Shown: positions 25,315-36,191, counted from the stretch's first letter. The stretch: 64,000 nt of DNA from JAXMAR01 sp046350295 (GCA_046350295.1 JAXMAR010000033.1:29826-93825); one strand, 5' to 3'. Made by a program: numbers and translations. The notes: generated from the sequence alone by a model not told the origin.

Positions 25315-26553
25315 ATGTCACAAACGCTTTCACCGGCTATCGATCTCACCGACCGGGAGCTGTTGCGCCGCGTCGCCCAACTGCGCCGGACGAATAACTG
25401 GACCGGCTGGCTTTACCTGCTGCGCGAATACCTCTTCCTCGCCATCGTCATCGGGCTGACGGTCGCCTGGTGCGAGTTCCTCTGGTTCGAGGGCTGGTCG
25501 CTCGCCTGGGGGGCGCCGGCGCTGTTCCTGTGCATCGTTTGCGTCGGGGCCGGGCAGCACCGGCTGGCGACGCTGACGCACGAGGCCGCCCATTACATGC
25601 TCTTCAAGAACCGGCTCCTCAACGAGCTGGTCTCCGAGTGGTTCTGCATGTTTCCGATCCTGGGGACGACGCACCCCTATCGCGTGCAGCACCTGGGCCA
25701 TCATCAGTACCCGAACGATCCCGAGCGCGACCCCGACTGGACGCAGATGCGGCTGTCGGGGCATCGCTATCGGTTTCCGATGTCCGCGGGCCGGTTCGTG
25801 TGGGAGTGCTGCATCAAGCAGGCGCTGTGGTGGCCGAGCTTGTTGCGCTACGTGGCGGTGCGCGCCTTCTTCAAGCCGAATGGTCCGGTGGGCAGCCCGT
25901 ACCACATGAAGCGGCGGGCGGCGAAGGCGGTCGTGTTCTTCAGCCTGGCGTACCTGGCCGGGTTGATCGGGTCGTTGACGTATCTGGCGTGGAACGAGGA
26001 AACCGCGCTGCTCGCATGGGTCCCGGTGGGGTTCCTGGCCGTGGGCTTGATGTTCTTCCTGCTGGTTCCGGACCGCTGGCTGACGGAGTACTCGATCAAG
26101 AGCGATATTCCGACCCGCTGGCAAAATATGATGCGGTTGACATTCTACACGCTCCTCTCTGCCACCATCGCCGGGCTGACCGTCTGGACCGGCCGGCCCG
26201 TCTGGTTTTACTTTTTCCTGCTCTGGCTCGTGCCGCTGGGGACTTCCTTTTCCTTCTACATGATCCTGCGGCAGATCGTGCAGCACGGCAACGCGGATCA
26301 GGCGCGGTTCACGAACACGCGCGTGTTCCATGTCCATCCACTCATCAGCATGTCGGTGTTCCCGATCGGCAATGACTATCATTTGCCGCACCATCTGTTT
26401 CCGATGGTGCCGCATTACAACCTGCGGAAGCTGCACGCCATGCTCATGGAGGCGGAGGAATACCGGACCGGAGCGATCCTGGTGGAAGGGTATTTCTTCC
26501 CGCCCAAGGAGCCGCGCGAGCATCCGACGGTGGTGGACCTGATGACGCGCTAG
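25315..26553 (+). CDS. Fatty acid desaturase-type di-iron membrane enzyme
   Basis: 412 residues. The three histidine clusters of membrane di-iron desaturases/hydroxylases are visible: HEAAH (about residue 89), HLGHHQY (about 127) and HLPHH near residue 360, with an extra upstream His in FHVHPLI. Four or more membrane segments separate them. It should introduce a double bond or hydroxyl into a lipid or carotenoid chain in the cytoplasmic membrane, using O2. The substrate is not predictable from sequence alone. It is divergent from asnB and convergent with the helicase gene, whose stop is 4 bases away. Confidence 0.88.
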   Translation: MSQTLSPAIDLTDRELLRRVAQLRRTNNWTGWLYLLREYLFLAIVIGLTVAWCEFLWFEGWSLAWGAPALFLCIVCVGAGQHRLATLTHEAAHYMLFKNRLLNELVSEWFCMFPILGTTHPYRVQHLGHHQYPNDPERDPDWTQMRLSGHRYRFPMSAGRFVWECCIKQALWWPSLLRYVAVRAFFKPNGPVGSPYHMKRRAAKAVVFFSLAYLAGLIGSLTYLAWNEETALLAWVPVGFLAVGLMFFLLVPDRWLTEYSIKSDIPTRWQNMMRLTFYTLLSATIAGLTVWTGRPVWFYFFLLWLVPLGTSFSFYMILRQIVQHGNADQARFTNTRVFHVHPLISMSVFPIGNDYHLPHHLFPMVPHYNLRKLHAMLMEAEEYRTGAILVEGYFFPPKEPREHPTVVDLMTR

Positions 26554-26556
26554 CGG

Positions 26557-29548
26557 TCAGCTCCGTTCGGCGCGGAAGCCATCCTGCCAGCGACCCTGTC
26601 CCTGGAGATAGCGTGCCAGCTGGGCGATGCGCTGCCCTTCCAGGGCGGCGGCGGCGGCGTCGAGGTGCTCGAGCGGGCCTTGCCAGCCGGCCCGTTTGAT
26701 GAGATTGCCGGGGTCGGCGAAGAGATAGAGCCGGCGGCGGGCGCGTGTCAGAGCGAGCGCCAGGTCTTGCGGATGTTCACCGAAGGCGACTGCCCGGTGG
26801 GAATGGCTCCGCGTCAAGCTCAGTAGTACCGTGTTGTACTCGCTCTGGCGAAACTTCTCCGGCAGGCCAAGAGGGAAGGTCCGGCCCTGGAGCGTCTCGG
26901 ATCGTTCGATCAATTTTGCGATCAGCTCAACCTGTCCCTCGTAGAGGGCTACGATCGCCACGTCGTCCAGCGTGGCGCCGTTGCCGGAGCCCGCGAGACT
27001 TTCGAGTCGCTTGACGAGCGCCTGGGCCTCGAAGTAGTTGGCGAAACCGCGCCGCGGCAGGACGTTGCGCAGGTCCGGTGGGATGCGGTCGACCGGCCGG
27101 ATCGCCGTCAAGTCGATCTCCAGCCCGGCGCCCTCGCGCGGCCAGAGCGGGGCGGCTGCATGACGTTTGTCCTCGGTCTTGCGGCCGTTGTCACGGGGCG
27201 GGCAAGGGATGGGATGGAAGACGAGCGGCGCCTCCGCGGTGGTGTCGGGTCCGTGGGCACAAAGCAGGAGATCGGGGAAGAGAACATCCCCGACGATCCG
27301 CGCCAGTGGCCCCTGGGAGCGGTAGGAGACACCGAGGAACATCGTGCGGCCGCTGTCGCGCAGGCGCAGGTGCTGCTGCAGCCACAGCTCGGCCTGGGCG
27401 CGTCCAGCCGGCGCCGCGCTCGATGTGGTCGGAATGGCTCTCGTCCGCCCACTCACGCACGCCCTTCTCCAGCTCGATCGGCTCGCCCCCGGGCTGCTCG
27501 ACCCAGGGAACGAGGCGGCACACGAAGCGGTCCGGCTCCTCGCGCACCCAGGCGGTCCGGCCCAGGCGTTGCACCGCCACCTCTTGCAGCTCGCGGAAGA
27601 TGAACTGCTTGGCCTGCGCCATGGTCATCTGGGGCGGAAAGACGATCTGCGCCAGCGCCGGTTGCGGCGTGGGCAGAATGCGCAGCTCCACCTCCGGGAA
27701 ATCCGCGAGGCGCTCGATCTCCAGGCGGCTCTGCTCCTCCGGCCGGACGGCGCGGAGATGACAACAGAGGCGGCCCTGCTCGCGGCGCCAGGCGTAAGGG
27801 GAGCGGGTGAGGTCGCCGTGCAGGTGTTGCCAGAGCTTGTGGAAGCAGCGCGAGCGCAGTACGTTGGCTTCTCCGAGCCGAACCGGCGAATCCTTCTTGC
27901 CCAGGGGCAGCGTATCGGGCTGATGATCGGCGATGAGCACCCAGTGATTGGCCGCCCGGGAGAGCCGGAGCAGATCGGTCTCGGTGACCAGGTGGGCGTC
28001 TTCCAGAATGAGCAGGTCGAAGCGGCGCGCTTCCGGATGTAGGTCGAAGCCGTCGAGCGGGGCGGCGATCAGGTTGGCAAGGTCGGGGAGGCGGCGCACC
28101 AGCTCATCCGCGGAGCCATGGAGGAAGGCGGCCCAGTCGCGGTTGAACTGTCTTCGCGCCTGCAGACGGTCCTGCCGGCGCGTCCATTCCTGCCGCGCCT
28201 GGCCCAAGCCTTCTTCGCTGGGCTCCTGTGCCGCCAGCCCCAGCTCCGCGAGCATGGCGTGCCAACGCTCCCGGGCCTCCGCCAACGCCGCCCGGACACG
28301 CCGCAGCGCCTCCTCGATTTCAGCGCCTTGCCGATCGCTCTCCGCCTGAATCAGGCGCTCGACGCACGCCGCTTCCTCGTTCTCGGTCTCGGCCCGACGC
28401 GCATCCAGCGCGTGGCCGGCCTGTTCGGCTGCGGCGAGGTCGGCCCCGGCCTGGCGCTCCTGCTCTTCGAGCTCCGCCATTCGGGCCGCCACGTCGCCAC
28501 GAAACACGGCCTTCCACCAAGCGCCGCTCCACCAGCGGCCGGTCCGGCGCGCTTCCGCGAGAGGACGCAGCGCCGCGAGCTGCGGCTGGAGGGCCTCGCG
28601 CCTGGCCCCGGCCTGTGCCGCATTGGCCCGTGCGGTTTGTCGCTCCTGCTCGAGCGCGCGGCGCCGCTCTTCAAACCGGCTGCGCGTTTCCAGGACGCGG
28701 GCGGCCAGCGCCGTACCGGCCTGTGCGGACTCCGCCCGGACGCGCTGCGGTACCGTCGCGATCTTCGCTTCGAGCTGGCGCGCCTGCTCTTCGTGCTCCA
28801 GGCACGCGGCGAGGGCGGGTTGAAGGCGCTCCGCGGTTTCCTGCCCGTCGCCGTTGTGATATTCCGGCCTGGCGGCAAGCGCGGCGGCGGTCTGTGCGAT
28901 ATGGGCGCGGAAGGCCGGCCCGAGGTGAGGCAAGGTGAGCGCTTGAACGGCGGGCGGCAGCTGGGCGCCGACTTCTTCCGGCCCGGTACGCCGTACGGCG
29001 AGGGTCTCGGGACAACCGCTGAGGGCGCCGAGCACGGCGTCGAGCGAGCAGCTCCGCGCCGCCACGAACAGGACGCGCCGGCCCAGGCGGCAGGCGCGGC
29101 GGATGATTTCAGCGGTGACGCGCGTTTTGCCGCTGCCCGGCAGGCCCTCGAGCAGGAACACGTCCGGGGTGGCGAGGGCGCGGGCGACGGCCTCGCGCTG
29201 CGCCTCATCCAGGTCGCCGTCCTCGATCGGTTGCGGCTGGACCGGGGGCAGCGCGGAGACATGGCCGGCGAGGAGGCGGGCGAGGAAAGACTCTTCGGGC
29301 GGGTGATCCTTGGCGGCGCCGTTGGCGGGAAGAGGCGTCTGGTGGACGTAAACCAGCCCTTGCCGGCGGGCCAGGGCGAGGATTTCTTTCTGCTGTTCGG
29401 CGGAAGCGGCGCGGAACCATTCTTCCCAGGGAAGGGGGACCGGTTTCGGAGGGAGCGCGGTGTCCGCGGCGCCCGCTGTGCGCTGGCGCGCGGTCATGAC
29501 GGCCTCGGTCCGCGGGCGAATGCTGGCCGTCCTGTCGTGGAGATTCAT
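26557..29548 (-). CDS. Superfamily 1 helicase-like ATPase with coiled-coil insert, one frameshift
   Basis: About 1000 residues in two frames, joined by an indel near 27415. The upstream frame has Walker A LEGLPGSGKTRVTAEII, then a long Arg/Glu/Ala-rich coiled coil (about 330-560 residues in), and a Walker-B-like FDLLILEDAHLV. The downstream frame (to stop 26557) supplies late SF1 motifs: LGVSYRSQGPLARIV, then VALYEGQVELIAKL and the motif VI-like LALALTRARRRLYLF. The architecture resembles the Upf1/DNA2-like AAA_11/AAA_12 helicases. Start is uncertain: ATG 29548 (MNLHDRTAS) is chosen; 29497 or 29776 are alternatives. One missing or extra base breaks it, either a sequencing error or true inactivation. 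Confidence 0.7.
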
Positions 29549-30084
29549 CCGTGACGGGTCCCTTGCGTCTGGTGGGGGAGTTTGCCGGTCCGAATGCGCG
29601 CCATCGTCGCGGTCTTTTCTGTGCTTCAGGCTCGCCGCGCCGCTTCCCATGACATCGTGCTCCTTCTCGGGAAGCCGCCGGCGCTCCGCTCGCGACCGTG
29701 CTTTCCAAGCATCCCCGCCTGGATGGTGTCCGCTTCGCCTGATGGGTCCAGTTGCCTCTGAGGGAAAAGCATGCAAAAGAAACGAGTTCTTAAAGGGAAG
29801 AGGAAATGCTTTGCTCCGGACGAGGGACTGCTGGTTCCAACCTCAAAACCCGAGCAACGCCTTGGACTGGGGAAGGAGAATCTCCGCTATGCGAATCGAA
29901 GCTACCGCTTCGGGAAACGTCCCGTCCATCTAACCTATAGACGGAATTGACTGTCAAAGCTATCCAAACGGGCGCAAAAACTCAAGAAAATTCAGGGCAA
30001 ATCCGGAGAAGGGGGGCGAACGCCCGGCCCTCCCGTGCCCCCGGCCTGGTAACGAAAGGGCTTCTCGTTGCCATCGACTCAACC
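29549..30084. other. Intergenic region upstream of the helicase
   Basis: Holds the helicase promoter region and the 3' flank of the transglutaminase-like gene. The part from about 29760 to 30000 is more A-rich than the surroundings (for example AAAGAAACGAGTTCTTAAAG). The helicase frame is open up to 29776, so part of this could be coding. I see no other gene, repeat or RNA. Confidence 0.4.
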
Positions 30085-31581
30085 TTAGTAGCGCACTGCC
30101 AGCACGTCAATCTGCAATCGCCCCAGGACCCGCAACACGGGAAACAACGGCGTCATGGTCCGCGCCTCGTGCCAGCTCTGGTCATTGATCTTGAGATGGA
30201 ACGCCCCGATCCCGCCTTGCCCCAGCGTCGCGTCAAGCGGCGCCCAGCGCCCGTCGATCCAGACCTCCGTCCACATGTGGAAAGCGAAGATCGGGCCGGC
30301 GTGGACATCCGCATAGATCAGTCCGACGGCCGTCCGGCTCGGGATGCCTTGAGCGCGGCACATGGCGGCGGTGAGCATCGCGAACTCGGTGCAGTCCCCC
30401 TCCAGGGTGCGGGCGACATGATCGGCGCTGGCGAGCGCCTCGTAGCTCGTCGCCTTCATGTTGCGGAAGACCCATTTTTCGATGGCCACGGCCTTTCGCC
30501 AAGGGTCGGTCTCCCGTCCCACGGCGCGCCGCGCCAGCTCCTGCACCTTTTCGTCGGCGCTCGTGATAAAGTAGGAGCTTTCGCGATATTCGGCGCCCGG
30601 CTCCTTCTCGTCCGCGCTCGCTCCCCGCGCCTTGGTCTCCAGCTCGAAGGTCGACCCTTTCACGTTCTTGACGCTTTGCCGCTCGTCGCGCGCGAATGTG
30701 CTGGCCGGATCGCTATCCCCTTTCACCGTAACGCGCAGCAACGCGGAGCTCGCCTGCTGCGGACGGGCGATGGGACGCGCCAGGCGGATGAACTGGTTGA
30801 CCCCGATGTCCGGCAGCTTGGCCAGCGGCGCCGGCGCCAGGGCGTTTTCCTTCGTCGTCCGGTACAAGACGACCTTCCCCAGGCCGGGAACCTCGAACTG
30901 GGAGCGCACCGGCATCCGGTCTTCCTTGAGCCAGACCATCATCGACGCCAGCTCGACCTTTTCCACGCGCGGCGGCTTGATCTCGACACGCAGCAGCTTC
31001 GCCTTGGTCTTCCCGCCGAACAGCTCGACCTCCTCTTCCTCCTTCACCTCGACCTTGTGCTCCAGGACGATATTGAGGGTCGGCTCGAAGCTGGGATAGC
31101 TGAAGCTGTCCCCGGGCTTGACGTTCTTTTCCTGGAAGATCATCTGCTGGCGGAACAGGCCGATCACCTCGTCGTTCCACGGGGCGGGCTTGAGCACGCG
31201 CGAGCCCCCTTCGGTGAGGTGGAGCATCCCGTCCTTGACAATGCCGATGATCAGCAGGTCCTTCCCCTTCCCGATGACCTGCCGCATCAGGGTGCCGACG
31301 ACCTTGCCGGTTTGCATCTCGACCGTACCGGTGTCCATGGCGAGCTGGATGGTGTCGGCGAAACGCTTCACCGTCAGGCGCAGCTCCACGGTCGCGAGAT
31401 GCAGGATGTGGCCGTCCTTGGTGACTTCCTCTACCTGGGTGTGGACGTAGCCGGCGCGGGCGCCTTCGAGGAAGGCGACGTCCCACCAGTCGAGGATGAC
31501 CTTACCCTTGCCGGCGAGGCCGGCGGAGGCGGAGAGGGGAAACGCGACCACGAGACACAAGGGCAGGATCCAGGATCGCAT
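30085..31581 (-). CDS. Secreted transglutaminase-like (papain-fold) protein
   Basis: 498 residues with a signal peptide (SWILPLCLVVAFPLSASA). The C-terminal third is a transglutaminase core with the Cys-His-Asp triad visible: GDCTEFAMLTAAMCRAQGIP, then FAFHMWTEVWIDGRW and APLDATLG. The N-terminal 330 residues are beta-rich and resemble the domain that precedes the core in bacterial exported members of this superfamily. Most such proteins are peptidases or remodel peptide bonds outside the cell rather than cross-link. There is no operon partner; the next gene upstream is on the other strand. Confidence 0.88.
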   Translation of the reverse strand: MRSWILPLCLVVAFPLSASAGLAGKGKVILDWWDVAFLEGARAGYVHTQVEEVTKDGHILHLATVELRLTVKRFADTIQLAMDTGTVEMQTGKVVGTLMRQVIGKGKDLLIIGIVKDGMLHLTEGGSRVLKPAPWNDEVIGLFRQQMIFQEKNVKPGDSFSYPSFEPTLNIVLEHKVEVKEEEEVELFGGKTKAKLLRVEIKPPRVEKVELASMMVWLKEDRMPVRSQFEVPGLGKVVLYRTTKENALAPAPLAKLPDIGVNQFIRLARPIARPQQASSALLRVTVKGDSDPASTFARDERQSVKNVKGSTFELETKARGASADEKEPGAEYRESSYFITSADEKVQELARRAVGRETDPWRKAVAIEKWVFRNMKATSYEALASADHVARTLEGDCTEFAMLTAAMCRAQGIPSRTAVGLIYADVHAGPIFAFHMWTEVWIDGRWAPLDATLGQGGIGAFHLKINDQSWHEARTMTPLFPVLRVLGRLQIDVLAVRY

Positions 31582-31927
31582 CGGCGATTCTCCGGTGGGG
31601 AGGGGGCAGACGAATTATGACCCCGGCAGGCTGGGAAGGCAAGGCAAAGCGGTGGCTGGTTGATCGTGGCTGGCGAGCCGTCCCCCTCCGCTACGAATCA
31701 CCAGGCGCCAGCCCCCGCTGTTCCAGCCACCAGCCACCCGAAACCAGCAACCACCTGTCTCACCCGCGCAACCCGCGCGGCGGCAAAGGTTTTGCATTTG
31801 CCTGCAAACCACTGCCTAGAATCCAGTGTCGGAATTGGCCGCGGGCGCTTTCGCGAACTATATTTCAGGAGATGCCGCCATCCCCGCGGTCGGCCAACCG
31901 AGAACCCTCCCCGAACGCAGGGGCGCC
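31582..31927. other. Divergent intergenic region
   Basis: Separates the transglutaminase-like gene and the conserved hypothetical. It contains imperfect inverted GGTGGCTGG / CCAGCCACC words around 31650-31760 that could pair into a long hairpin. No gene seen. Confidence 0.4.
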
Positions 31928-32554
31928 ATGAACGATCCCAAGCTGGTCGAGCACCTCCGCCAGGACCGCTACGGCAGCTTCCTTTTGACCGACGCGATCC
32001 GGCCCTCCCTGCAAAAGCAGGTCATTCCACGGCAGGGCTATCGCATCGAGATGTACAAGGACGCCAAGGCCGGGTTCCAGGTCCCGGTCCTCGCCGCCGC
32101 CGTCTCGCGCGAAAAGCTCTTCGACGCCTTCCTGGATCTCCTCGACCCCCTGGGGGAGGTGGTCGACGTGGTCCTCGAAACGAGCCATGAGTCCATAGGC
32201 AGCAAGCACCAGGACCTCTTCCGCGAAAACCTCGACCTGCCGATCTTCAAGAGCTACTGCTGCGACTTCGAGGAGCTGCTGCTTAACGATGGCTGCTCCG
32301 GCGTCGCCGCCATGTCGACGAGCGGCCCCATGGAGGTCCAGTTCGACGAGCACAAGCTGCTGGTCGTCTATGCCGCCGACCTGCGTCCCTTCGCCCGCGC
32401 CCTGGAAGGCCACGGCGTGCACCGGGACGACAAGCTCAAGCTGATCACGGAAGGGGAGCACCTCCATAGCACCGACCCCCGCTTCCGCGAGGAGTTCGAG
32501 CAGATGTGCTACCGCATGGGCGTCGGCGAGGCGGTGGAGCGCGTGAACTGGTAA
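31928..32554 (+). CDS. Conserved hypothetical cytoplasmic protein
   Basis: 208 residues from ATG 31928 (MNDPKLVEHLRQDRYGS); an in-frame upstream start at 31826 gives an unlikely N-terminus. No signal peptide or membrane segment. Distinct features are a CC pair in SYCCDFEELLLNDGCSG, and an alternating alpha/beta pattern (VVDVVLETSHES, KLLVVYAADLRPF). I do not recognise a named family, though proteins of this type seem widespread in planctomycetes. A rho-independent terminator follows 53 bases after the stop, so it is probably monocistronic. Confidence 0.75.
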   Translation: MNDPKLVEHLRQDRYGSFLLTDAIRPSLQKQVIPRQGYRIEMYKDAKAGFQVPVLAAAVSREKLFDAFLDLLDPLGEVVDVVLETSHESIGSKHQDLFRENLDLPIFKSYCCDFEELLLNDGCSGVAAMSTSGPMEVQFDEHKLLVVYAADLRPFARALEGHGVHRDDKLKLITEGEHLHSTDPRFREEFEQMCYRMGVGEAVERVNW

Positions 32555-32897
32555 GACAATCGAGACACAGCGAGGGGCCGGAACAGAGAGCTTGCCCCGA
32601 TCAGGAAGACCCACGGCGATGAGCCGTGGGTCTTTTTCTTCAGCCAGATGATAGAGACGTTCGACGAACCGTCCAACCTGGGAAAAGGCTGGATGGCGTG
32701 CCCTCTTATGCGCAGAGGCTTGATATCGTCGCCATGATTGGCTAATCTGCCATCGTGCGATCGTTCCAGGTCGTTTATAGAGGCCTGCTTCACATCCGTG
32801 CTTGTTTCCCGGTTTCGCCCAGCCTGGTCCCACGGCCAAGGGACGAGATTGTCGCGCCCCTGAAACGCCGTGTCGAGCGTAACTGAGGAGGAGCGTC
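32555..32897. other. Intergenic region with terminator
   Basis: Contains the terminator at 32607-32638 and a short stretch after it (to about 32660) that resembles the sequence following the terminator at 37244. I see no gene in the remainder. Confidence 0.5.
32607..32638 (+). terminator. Rho-independent terminator
   Basis: 11-base-pair stem (AGACCCACGGC / GCCGTGGGTCT), loop GATGA, followed by TTTTCTT. Confidence 0.85.
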
Positions 32898-34055
32898 ATG
32901 TTTCTTTTCGTGGCGGCCTTGATTGGGTTTCAGGATCCGTCTGCGAGGGATGGCGAACTGGTGCGGATGATCCAACGTGGGGACGTGGAAACGCGCCGAC
33001 GCGCCGCGGCCGAACTTCAGGTCAGCGATGCGAAACACCTTCCCGAATTGATCGATTGCTACAGGAAGGACGCTGATCCACAGGTCCGAACCGCCCTCGC
33101 CTACTTCTTCGGCCAACTCGGCCCGGCCGCGAAGGACGCCGTGCCGCATTTGTTGAAGGACGCGAAGGCGGAAGACGTCGAGTTGCGGCGTCGTGTTACC
33201 TGGGCTTTGGGTTACATCGGGTCGGAGTCCGACAGGGTGATCCCTGTCCTGATCGAGGCTATGGAGGACCCCGACCCGGGGACGAAGACGAAGGTCCGCG
33301 TAAGCGTCATGGCCATTACGAGCTTTTACAAGCATGGCGAGCAGGCGCGTAGCGCCGTCCCGGCGCTGCTGACCTCGCTGGATAAGCGTTTTGACAACCT
33401 GGCAATACGTTGTGCGATCGTCGGGGCGCTCGGGATGATCGGCGGCGATGATCCACGTGTCATACCAAAGCTAATAAGTTGTCTCGACGAAAAGCTGGAC
33501 GAGCGCACTCAGATACTCGCTGCGGGTGCCCTAGGCAGTTTTGGGCCAAAAGCGGAGTCGGCCCTGCCTCGCCTGGAGCAAATGCTTCTTCACCGCGCAT
33601 CCTCACCCAATCTTCGCGACACAGTCCTTCGGGCCTTAGAGAAGATCGGTCTGGATAAACTTGGCGCCGAAGCGGTGAAAGAGATTGGCGTCCTTGCCGC
33701 AGATAACAAGATCGGAAACGTGTGCGAATGGACGGCCACGCGCGCTTTGGGACGGGTAAACAAGAAACATGCGGCGATTGCTCTGCCGGTCCTTTTACGG
33801 GCTCTAGAGACGGGAAAACGCGATGCGTCGACGAGCATTGTCGCCTGGGGCAGCGACGCCTTACCTGCGCTCATGCCCATGATCACAGATACCCGCGATC
33901 TGGCCCTTCAGGAGCAAATAATGCGAATACTGGTCGCGATGGGCCCTGCCGCCAAGGATGCGCGACCCGCGATCGAAAGGGCGCTGCGGAACAGCACAAA
34001 TGAGCGGATCATCGCCCTCGCCAGGAAGGCGTTGCAGAATACCGAACCAGAATAA
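32898..34055 (+). CDS. HEAT-repeat protein
   Basis: 385 residues; GGAGGAG lies just upstream of ATG 32898. The first 12 residues are hydrophobic (FLFVAALIGF) and may be a short signal or anchor. The rest is a run of about nine HEAT/armadillo-like helical pairs: RRRAAAELQVSDAKHLPEL, VRTALAYFFGQLGPAAKDAV, LRRRVTWALGYIGSESDRVI and AAGALGSFGPKAESALPRL. It is a protein-binding scaffold with no catalytic residues. GC content seems lower than in the array genes. Partner unknown. Confidence 0.85.
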   Translation: MFLFVAALIGFQDPSARDGELVRMIQRGDVETRRRAAAELQVSDAKHLPELIDCYRKDADPQVRTALAYFFGQLGPAAKDAVPHLLKDAKAEDVELRRRVTWALGYIGSESDRVIPVLIEAMEDPDPGTKTKVRVSVMAITSFYKHGEQARSAVPALLTSLDKRFDNLAIRCAIVGALGMIGGDDPRVIPKLISCLDEKLDERTQILAAGALGSFGPKAESALPRLEQMLLHRASSPNLRDTVLRALEKIGLDKLGAEAVKEIGVLAADNKIGNVCEWTATRALGRVNKKHAAIALPVLLRALETGKRDASTSIVAWGSDALPALMPMITDTRDLALQEQIMRILVAMGPAAKDARPAIERALRNSTNERIIALARKALQNTEPE

Positions 34056-34226
34056 ATTCGAAGAAGCGAGGATTTCCGGTTGATTTCCTGCGAGCCCTGA
34101 GTGTAGGATACGCCTCTCTTCGCCCAGGTCTTCAACCTGGAGGCTGCCTTGTTCCGCCAACTCGCTTCCCTTTGCCACGGTCTCGCCCTTTCGCTCCGCT
34201 CCTAGTTTGCTATTCGCATTAAGCGC

Positions 34227-36191
34227 GTGTCCCGTCCGCCTCGTCCGATTGTCCACTTTGCCCGGCTGGGCTTGGAAAGTTTGGGCGACCGAATCGCGCC
34301 GGCCGTCCTCACGTGGACGGGCCTGGGCGCCTCCCAGCTTTGGAGCGACACAGGGAATTGGAGCAGCAATTCTCAGCCAACCGCAAACGACGATCTGAAC
34401 TTCGTCGGTAATCCGGTCGTCATGAACTCGGTGAACGATATCCCAGCGGTCCGGAACCTCACCGTGGCCGCTGGCTACGCCGGGGTCATTACGCTCCAGC
34501 AGAATCTCCAACTCTCGCAAGCGTCGCTGATCGCGGGCGGGAGCCTCGTCGGCGGCGGCATCACGACGAACGCGAACCTTGAGCTGTCCAACACCACGCT
34601 CGACAACGTCATCGTCAACGAGATGCAGCCCGGCCAGTTGCTCCTTTCGGGTCCCGACATCCTGCAGAACGCCGCGAGCCTCAACATCAACGGCGGCCTG
34701 GGGCGCTGGACGGGCGGCAACATCACGCTCAACACCGGCTCGATCCTGAACAACAATCCCGGCGGCACTCTCCGGATCGAATGCAACCAGAGCGTGCTTT
34801 CGGACGGGCTTGGCACGTTCATCAATCAAGGGACCGTGGAGAAGCCAAACACCCCTGGCCTGGTCGCCGGGGTGACGCAGATCGCGGCGAAGTTCAACAC
34901 GATAGGCGCGAGCCAGGTTAACGCCGACCTTGGCTCTTTCCAGTTCACGGGCGGCGGGGCTGAGACCGGTCAGTTCAACGTCGCCAACGGCTCCACCATG
35001 GAGTTCGGGGTCAATCCGAAGGTCTATTCCTTCAGCGGCTGGACGGCGTTCGCCGGCGCCGGCGCCGTAACGCTCAAGGACGGAGGCACGTTCTTGCTTG
35101 CGGGTGGCTCGACGGTAACTGCCTTCGCGAACTTTACCCTGGGCAGCAACATGTCCCTCGCCACCTTGACGGGCGACGGGGATTTCCGATCCTTTGCCAC
35201 GTTCACCTACACCCAGGGGTTTCTCGATGGCCTCCAGACCATCGAGAACTACGGTACCATGAACCTCGCCGCGCTTGGGCAGCCGGTATTCATCGACTCG
35301 ACCTTGCTCACCAATTACGGAACGATTACATGGACGACCAACAACATTGTCCTCGGGAACGAGCACAACCCCGCCTATGTCGGGAAGATCGTCAATAACG
35401 GCACGTTCAACTGGATGTCCGGCGGGCTCATGACCTTGACCAACGCGAGCGTTCTCGGCGAGTTCTTCAATAGCGCGGGCGGCGTCGTGAACGTCCTGAT
35501 GGCGGGCGTCACCTCGGCGGGGGTCAAGGTCACCAACAACGGCACGATCCAGATTAACAACAACCTCTTCGACTTCCGGGCCTCCTTCGTTCAGGGCTCG
35601 ACGGGCCTGCTGAACATCGGCCAGCCCGGAGGCTCGGTGCGCTTCATGAACGCGGCCGGCACGGCCTTGACCGCCGGGTACATCGACGCCGGGACAGTCA
35701 ACGTCGCGGCCGGAAGCTCGCTTGCCGGAACGACGATAACCATCGGACAAAACGCCACCTTGAGGGGAGGCGCGACCATCACCGGCAACCTCGTGAACAA
35801 CGGAGTCATCGACGTTGCCAACACCGCCGGAAACCTGGGAAATCGCGCGAACAACGTTCCCTTGACGCTCACGGTTAACGGCGATTTCACTCAGAGCGCG
35901 ACGGGCACACTGAGCCTGGGTCTGCTGAACATGGCGAACTACAGCAAGGTCGTGGTCAACGCGGGGGATGCGACGCTGGGCGGAACGCTCGACGTGTACA
36001 CGCTCATCGGGGCCGTCCTCAATCTCAACGACCATTTTGAGCTCATCCAGGTCGGTCCTGCCCGAAACATCATCGGCGACTTCGACATGAAGCTCTTCCC
36101 GCCTCCCCCGATGGGACGCAATTGGCTCTACAACGCCAACGAAGGTAACCCGGCGGGGACGGCGGTCACTCTGAGAGTCGTAGCGGCATGA
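34227..36191 (+). CDS. LEPR-XLL-type secreted repeat protein (autotransporter-like beta-helix)
   Basis: 654 residues from GTG 34227. The N-terminus (ARLGLESLGDRIAPAVL) matches the LEPR-XLL-like element of planctomycete surface proteins. Then WTGLGASQLWSDTGNWSS ... ANDDLNFVG, a motif common at the start of passenger-like domains. The remaining 550 residues are irregular repeats rich in Asn/Gly/Thr with NNGTI, NYGTI, NQGTV and NVAAGS units, typical of a right-handed beta-helix. No transporter beta-barrel is present. Probably a large exported adhesin or envelope protein. The stop overlaps the ATG of the WD40-like gene by 4 bases, so the two are translationally coupled. Confidence 0.8.
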   Translation: MSRPPRPIVHFARLGLESLGDRIAPAVLTWTGLGASQLWSDTGNWSSNSQPTANDDLNFVGNPVVMNSVNDIPAVRNLTVAAGYAGVITLQQNLQLSQASLIAGGSLVGGGITTNANLELSNTTLDNVIVNEMQPGQLLLSGPDILQNAASLNINGGLGRWTGGNITLNTGSILNNNPGGTLRIECNQSVLSDGLGTFINQGTVEKPNTPGLVAGVTQIAAKFNTIGASQVNADLGSFQFTGGGAETGQFNVANGSTMEFGVNPKVYSFSGWTAFAGAGAVTLKDGGTFLLAGGSTVTAFANFTLGSNMSLATLTGDGDFRSFATFTYTQGFLDGLQTIENYGTMNLAALGQPVFIDSTLLTNYGTITWTTNNIVLGNEHNPAYVGKIVNNGTFNWMSGGLMTLTNASVLGEFFNSAGGVVNVLMAGVTSAGVKVTNNGTIQINNNLFDFRASFVQGSTGLLNIGQPGGSVRFMNAAGTALTAGYIDAGTVNVAAGSSLAGTTITIGQNATLRGGATITGNLVNNGVIDVANTAGNLGNRANNVPLTLTVNGDFTQSATGTLSLGLLNMANYSKVVVNAGDATLGGTLDVYTLIGAVLNLNDHFELIQVGPARNIIGDFDMKLFPPPPMGRNWLYNANEGNPAGTAVTLRVVAA

